Source: JBBSNV01 sp964458605 (GTDB lineage: Bacteria > Pseudomonadota > Alphaproteobacteria > Reyranellales > JAQSWP01). Taken from it: a DNA stretch of 64,000 nt. Made by a program: the position numbers and the translations under genes. Every line of letters starts with the position of its first letter. The stretch's first letter is position 1. This document shows positions 61,415 to 64,000 of the stretch, one piece after another. The notes beneath the pieces were generated by a model that saw nothing but the letters and a program-made list of their open reading frames with translations, ran no database searches and had not been told where the DNA came from. The DNA is taken from the NCBI GenBank assembly GCA_964458605.1, contig CAYWLS010000001.1, positions 449,017-513,016 of the forward strand. The letters run 5' to 3'.

Positions 61415-61923
61415 CGTCGATCCAGCAATTGGTCCAGGCGCAGTCGCGCGATCCGGTAAACCTCGCCGAGCGCGGTGGCGAACTCAATCTCGGCGGTGTT
61501 GTCCAGCCGCTGGGCGAAAGCGGCGAAGATGCCGGCCTTGTCGTGATTGCGCACGCAGATGATGAAGGGAAAGCCGAAGCGGGCGCGATAGGCGGCATTG
61601 CGCGACGTGATGGTCGCCATTTCCTCGCGCGACAGCCGGTCGAGCGCGGCGCTCTTCTGCTCGGCATTGGAATGCGCGGTGAGCGCGCCGATCTGCGCTT
61701 CCTTGCCAGCCAGGTCGGGATGGGCTTGCAACAGGGACAGTTGCCGCTCGGGTGGGGCGCGCCGCACTGCCTCGACCATCGCTTGGTGCAGCGCCTCCAC
61801 TGTGGCAAACGGCCGCGCCGCGGCGACGCTCTCGGCGACCCAGGGCGAGCGCTCGAAAACGCCGCCCAGACGGGCGACAAATTGCGCCGGCGGCAGCGCG
61901 TTTATTTCGTCCAGGCAAGGCAT
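61402..61923 (-). CDS. uraD: 2-oxo-4-hydroxy-4-carboxy-5-ureidoimidazoline decarboxylase
   Basis: A 173-residue OHCU decarboxylase, the third step in urate degradation to allantoin. LQAHPDLAGKEAQ carries the catalytic His region, SREEMATITSRNAAYRARFG and FPFIICVRNHDKAGI are standard. The start is ATG 61923; TTG or GTG codons a few residues upstream are alternatives. No other urate-pathway genes are in the window. It runs into the GST gene by 13 bp. Confidence 0.9.
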   Translation of the reverse strand: MPCLDEINALPPAQFVARLGGVFERSPWVAESVAAARPFATVEALHQAMVEAVRRAPPERQLSLLQAHPDLAGKEAQIGALTAHSNAEQKSAALDRLSREEMATITSRNAAYRARFGFPFIICVRNHDKAGIFAAFAQRLDNTAEIEFATALGEVYRIARLRLDQLLDRRWPN

Positions 61924-61994
61924 ATCGGGCACTGGCAAGGCCGCGCTGCGCTGCTATATAAGAGGCGCGTCATATTGGTCATTCGGGGAAAATC

Positions 61995-62321
61995 ATGCCG
62001 ACCTTCGACGATCGGGAAAAGGGCTTCGAGGCGAAATACAGCCACGATCAGGAGCTGAATTTCAAAATCACCGTCCGCCGCAACAAGCTGCTCGGCCTGT
62101 GGGCCGCCCAGCAACTGGGCAAGAGCGGGGCCGACGCCGAAGCCTACGCCAAGGAAGTGGTGGCCTCCGATTTCGAGAAGAAGGGCGAAGACGACATCAT
62201 CGGCAAAGTGGCTGGCGACTTCAAAGCCAACGGCGTGGCGATCGATGCCGACGCCGTGCGGCGCAAGCTGCACCATCTGGGCGACGAGGCCGCCAAAGAA
62301 GTGAAAGCCGGCCTGCCGTAA
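61995..62321 (+). CDS. ATPase inhibitor subunit zeta (DUF1476)
   Basis: The 108-residue zeta subunit that inhibits reverse rotation of the F1Fo ATP synthase in alphaproteobacteria, related in action to mitochondrial IF1. MPTFDDREKGFEAKYSHDQE is the inhibitory N-terminus, and FKITVRRNKLLGLWAAQQLG with the C-terminal helices complete the family. Its presence is a good alphaproteobacterial marker. A 14-bp palindrome lies 14 bp after the stop. Confidence 0.94.
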   Translation: MPTFDDREKGFEAKYSHDQELNFKITVRRNKLLGLWAAQQLGKSGADAEAYAKEVVASDFEKKGEDDIIGKVAGDFKANGVAIDADAVRRKLHHLGDEAAKEVKAGLP

Positions 62322-62335
62322 CGCTTTTCCGGAAC

Positions 62336-62349
62336 TGGAAGCGCTTCCA
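62336..62349. promoter_or_regulatory. 14-bp palindrome upstream of sodB
   Basis: TGGAAGCGCTTCCA is a perfect palindrome in the 102-bp gap between the zeta gene and sodB. It could be an operator for sodB. There is no T tract, so it is not an intrinsic terminator. Confidence 0.4.
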
Positions 62350-62423
62350 ATCGTTGCTCGGCGAGAGGCGGGCGGTTGCGGCTTCCCGTGGTTTTTCATC
62401 GCGTAACAAAGTGGAGGTGCGTA

Positions 62424-63095
62424 ATGCCGGCTATGGCTGCTGCGAAGAAATCGACCGTGTGGTCGCCGTTCGAGGACCACGAGGTGGCTCCGTTTTCCCT
62501 TCCCCCCCTGCCTTACGATCAAGCTGCGCTCGAGCCGACCGTAAGCGGCAATACGCTTAGCTTCCATCACGGCAAGCACCACAAGGCCTATGTCGACAAG
62601 ACCAACGAGCTGGCGCCCAAGGCCGGCATGGAAAACAAGACGCTGGTCGAGATCATCAAGGCCGCCGCCGGCAAGGACGACGCCAAGGTGCTGTTCAACA
62701 ATGCGGCGCAGGTGTGGAACCACACCTTCTACTGGCACAGCATGAGTCCGAAGGGCGGCGGCAAGCCGGCCGGCGAGCTGGCCCAGGCGATCGAGCGCGA
62801 TTTCGGCAGCTACAACGACTTCGTCAAGGCGTTCGCCGACGCCGGCGCGACCCAGTTCGGCTCGGGCTGGGCCTGGCTGGTGGTCGATGGCGGCAAGCTC
62901 AAGGTGGTCAAGACCGCCAATGCCGAAACGCCGCTGACCGAAGGCAAAAGGCCGCTGATCACCATGGATGTGTGGGAACACGCCTATTACCTCGATTACC
63001 AGAACCGCCGCCCGGACTACATCAAGGCCTGGCTGGACAAGGTGGTGAACTGGGAGTTCGCGGCCGAGAATTTCGCGACTGCCGTCAGGAAATAA
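62424..63095 (+). CDS. sodB: superoxide dismutase, Fe/Mn type
   Basis: An Fe- or Mn-dependent superoxide dismutase of 223 residues. Metal ligands are in HHGKHHKAYVDKT, WNHTFYWHSMSP, and DVWEHAYYLDYQN. The usual N-terminus (FSLPPLPYDQAALEP) is preceded by about 21 extra residues, MPAMAAAKKSTVWSPFED, not a recognisable signal peptide. ATG 62424 has GGAGG upstream. GATQFGSGWAWLVV and the Gln after GA fit the iron-type. Confidence 0.93.
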   Translation: MPAMAAAKKSTVWSPFEDHEVAPFSLPPLPYDQAALEPTVSGNTLSFHHGKHHKAYVDKTNELAPKAGMENKTLVEIIKAAAGKDDAKVLFNNAAQVWNHTFYWHSMSPKGGGKPAGELAQAIERDFGSYNDFVKAFADAGATQFGSGWAWLVVDGGKLKVVKTANAETPLTEGKRPLITMDVWEHAYYLDYQNRRPDYIKAWLDKVVNWEFAAENFATAVRK

Positions 63096-63114
63096 GCGCC
63101 GTCGACACAGCCGT

Positions 63115-63144
63115 AAAAAAGGGCGCCCGCGGGCGCCCTTTTTT
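63115..63144. terminator. bidirectional intrinsic terminator between sodB and purB
   Basis: Arms GGGCGCCC and GGGCGCCC (a palindromic 18-base core) are flanked by six A residues on the left and six T on the right, ending transcription from both sides. It lies 19 bp after sodB and 20 bp after purB. Confidence 0.94.
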
Positions 63145-63164
63145 GTCGTGCAGCCGTCCGGCGT

Positions 63165-64000
63165 TCAGCCGAACACGCGCTTGAAGATCGTGTCGACTTG
63201 CTTGGTGTGGTAGCCGAGGTCGAACAGCTTCTCGAGTTCCTCGTTGGCCATGAACTGGCCGATCTCCTTGTCGGCTTTCAGCAGGTTGATGAATGCGCCG
63301 TTGCCGTTCCACACTTCCATGGCGTTGCGCTGCACGGCGGCATAGGCCGCTTCGCGGCTCATGCCGGCCTGGGTCAGCGCCAGCAGCACCTGCTGCGAGA
63401 ACACCAGGCCGCTCAATTGGTCGAGGTTGCGCTGCATGGCCTGGGGATAGACCAGCATCCTGTCGACCACGTCGGCCAGGCGGTTGAGCGCGAAGTCCAA
63501 CGTCACGGTGGCGTCGGGGCCGATGCCGCGCTCGACCGAGGAATGCGAGATGTCGCGCTCGTGCCACAGCGCCACGTTCTCCAGCGCCGGCACCACCGCC
63601 CCGCGTACCAGCCGCGCCAGGCCGGTCAGGTTCTCGGTCAGCACCGGGTTGCGCTTGTGCGGCATGGCCGAGGAGCCCTTCTGCCCCGGCGCGAAGAACT
63701 CCTCCGCCTCGCGCACCTCGCTGCGCTGCAGGTGGCGGATCTCGATCGCCAGCCGTTCGATGCCGCTGGCGATCACGCCCAGAGTGGCGAAGAACATGGC
63801 GTGGCGGTCGCGCGGGATCACCTGGGTCGAGACCGGCTCGACCGCCAGGCCGAGCTTGGCTGCCACATGTTCTTCGACCTTGGGGCTGATATTGGCGAAG
63901 CTGCCCACGGCGCCGGAGATGGCGCAGGTGGCGATCTCCTTGCGCGCCGCCACCAGTCTCTCTCGATTCCGTTGGAACTCGGCATAGTGGCCGGCCAGCT
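63165..64000 (-). CDS. purB: adenylosuccinate lyase (5' part outside the window)
   Basis: The C-terminal 278 residues of adenylosuccinate lyase, which acts twice in purine synthesis (SAICAR to AICAR, adenylosuccinate to AMP). The reading frame remains open to the window edge (HYAEFQRNRERLVAARKEIA). The signature GSSAMPHKRNP of the fumarase/aspartase superfamily is at about 63649-63681, with the catalytic Ser, and WHERDISHSSVERG follows. It is transcribed towards sodB and ends at a shared bidirectional terminator. It is not beside the other pur genes. Confidence 0.95.
   Translation of the reverse strand, partial: LAGHYAEFQRNRERLVAARKEIATCAISGAVGSFANISPKVEEHVAAKLGLAVEPVSTQVIPRDRHAMFFATLGVIASGIERLAIEIRHLQRSEVREAEEFFAPGQKGSSAMPHKRNPVLTENLTGLARLVRGAVVPALENVALWHERDISHSSVERGIGPDATVTLDFALNRLADVVDRMLVYPQAMQRNLDQLSGLVFSQQVLLALTQAGMSREAAYAAVQRNAMEVWNGNGAFINLLKADKEIGQFMANEELEKLFDLGYHTKQVDTIFKRVFG

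Overview
The window is 64 kb of GC-rich (roughly two-thirds G+C), densely coding chromosomal DNA from an alphaproteobacterium. The clearest lineage markers are an ATPase-inhibitor zeta (DUF1476) gene, a CGFS glutaredoxin/BolA pair beside purC-purS-purQ-purL, and an xseB-ispA-dxs run. Abundant acyl-CoA genes suggest a free-living soil or water organism, perhaps Rhodospirillales-like; I cannot name a genus. I see no tRNA, rRNA, CRISPR array, prophage or plasmid function. Nearly everything is chromosomal core or metabolic; the accessory DNA is small and sits between genes.

Layout. 1-8.5 kb: metallo-hydrolase, glycosyltransferase, enoyl-CoA hydratase, an OmpA-type porin-like protein, DsbA-like isomerase, glutamine amidotransferase, PaaI thioesterase, AidB-like acyl-CoA dehydrogenase, VOC protein. 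8.5-13.6 kb: SPFH/NfeD membrane pair, a GIY-YIG nuclease element, formamidase-like protein, RlmJ, MFS transporter. 13.7-17.6 kb: an Mla-type lipid ABC transporter (permease, ATPase, MCE protein, lipoprotein). 17.6-26.8 kb: a dipeptidase fusion, then a beta-oxidation block (3-hydroxyacyl-CoA dehydrogenase, two acyl-CoA dehydrogenases, thiolase, FadJ-like protein) with a LiuR-like operator before the second acyl-CoA dehydrogenase. 27-31.8 kb: membrane protein, TfoX-N protein, enoyl-CoA hydratase, FAH-family hydratase, secreted repeat lipoprotein-like protein, VOC protein, IclR regulator. 32-36.2 kb: histone-deacetylase-like hydrolase, xseB, ispA, dxs (isoprenoid supply). 36.2-41 kb: PAP2 protein, MATE pump, TlyA, SppA. 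41.3-46.6 kb on the minus strand: YgiD-type dioxygenase, AhpD-like protein, a small membrane protein, aroC, fabI, cbpM, cbpA. 46.7-53.4 kb: pdxH, a cation efflux protein, a kinase fusion, two small unknowns, rpsD, a large membrane protein. 53.4-59 kb: HxlR regulator, an IS1182-like remnant, grxD, bolA, purL, purQ, purS, purC. 59.3-64 kb: diiron ferritin-like protein, GST, uraD, zeta subunit, sodB, and the 3' part of purB running off the end.

The most interesting signals are in the intergenic DNA. (i) A dispersed element with terminal inverted repeats occurs three times, each time exactly filling the gap between two convergent genes; one copy carries a GIY-YIG nuclease gene that looks frameshifted just after its start, the other two are short solo copies. 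(ii) A different composite repeat made of two hairpins occurs twice in opposite orientations. (iii) A 343-bp IS1182-like remnant keeps perfect 21-bp inverted repeats but only the first about 60 codons of its transposase, and lies where a divergent partner of the HxlR regulator would be expected. These three, and an unusual cysteine-rich domain + internal twin-arginine segment + M19 peptidase fusion, are the candidates for undescribed biology. All family assignments are by reading motifs; no database search was run.
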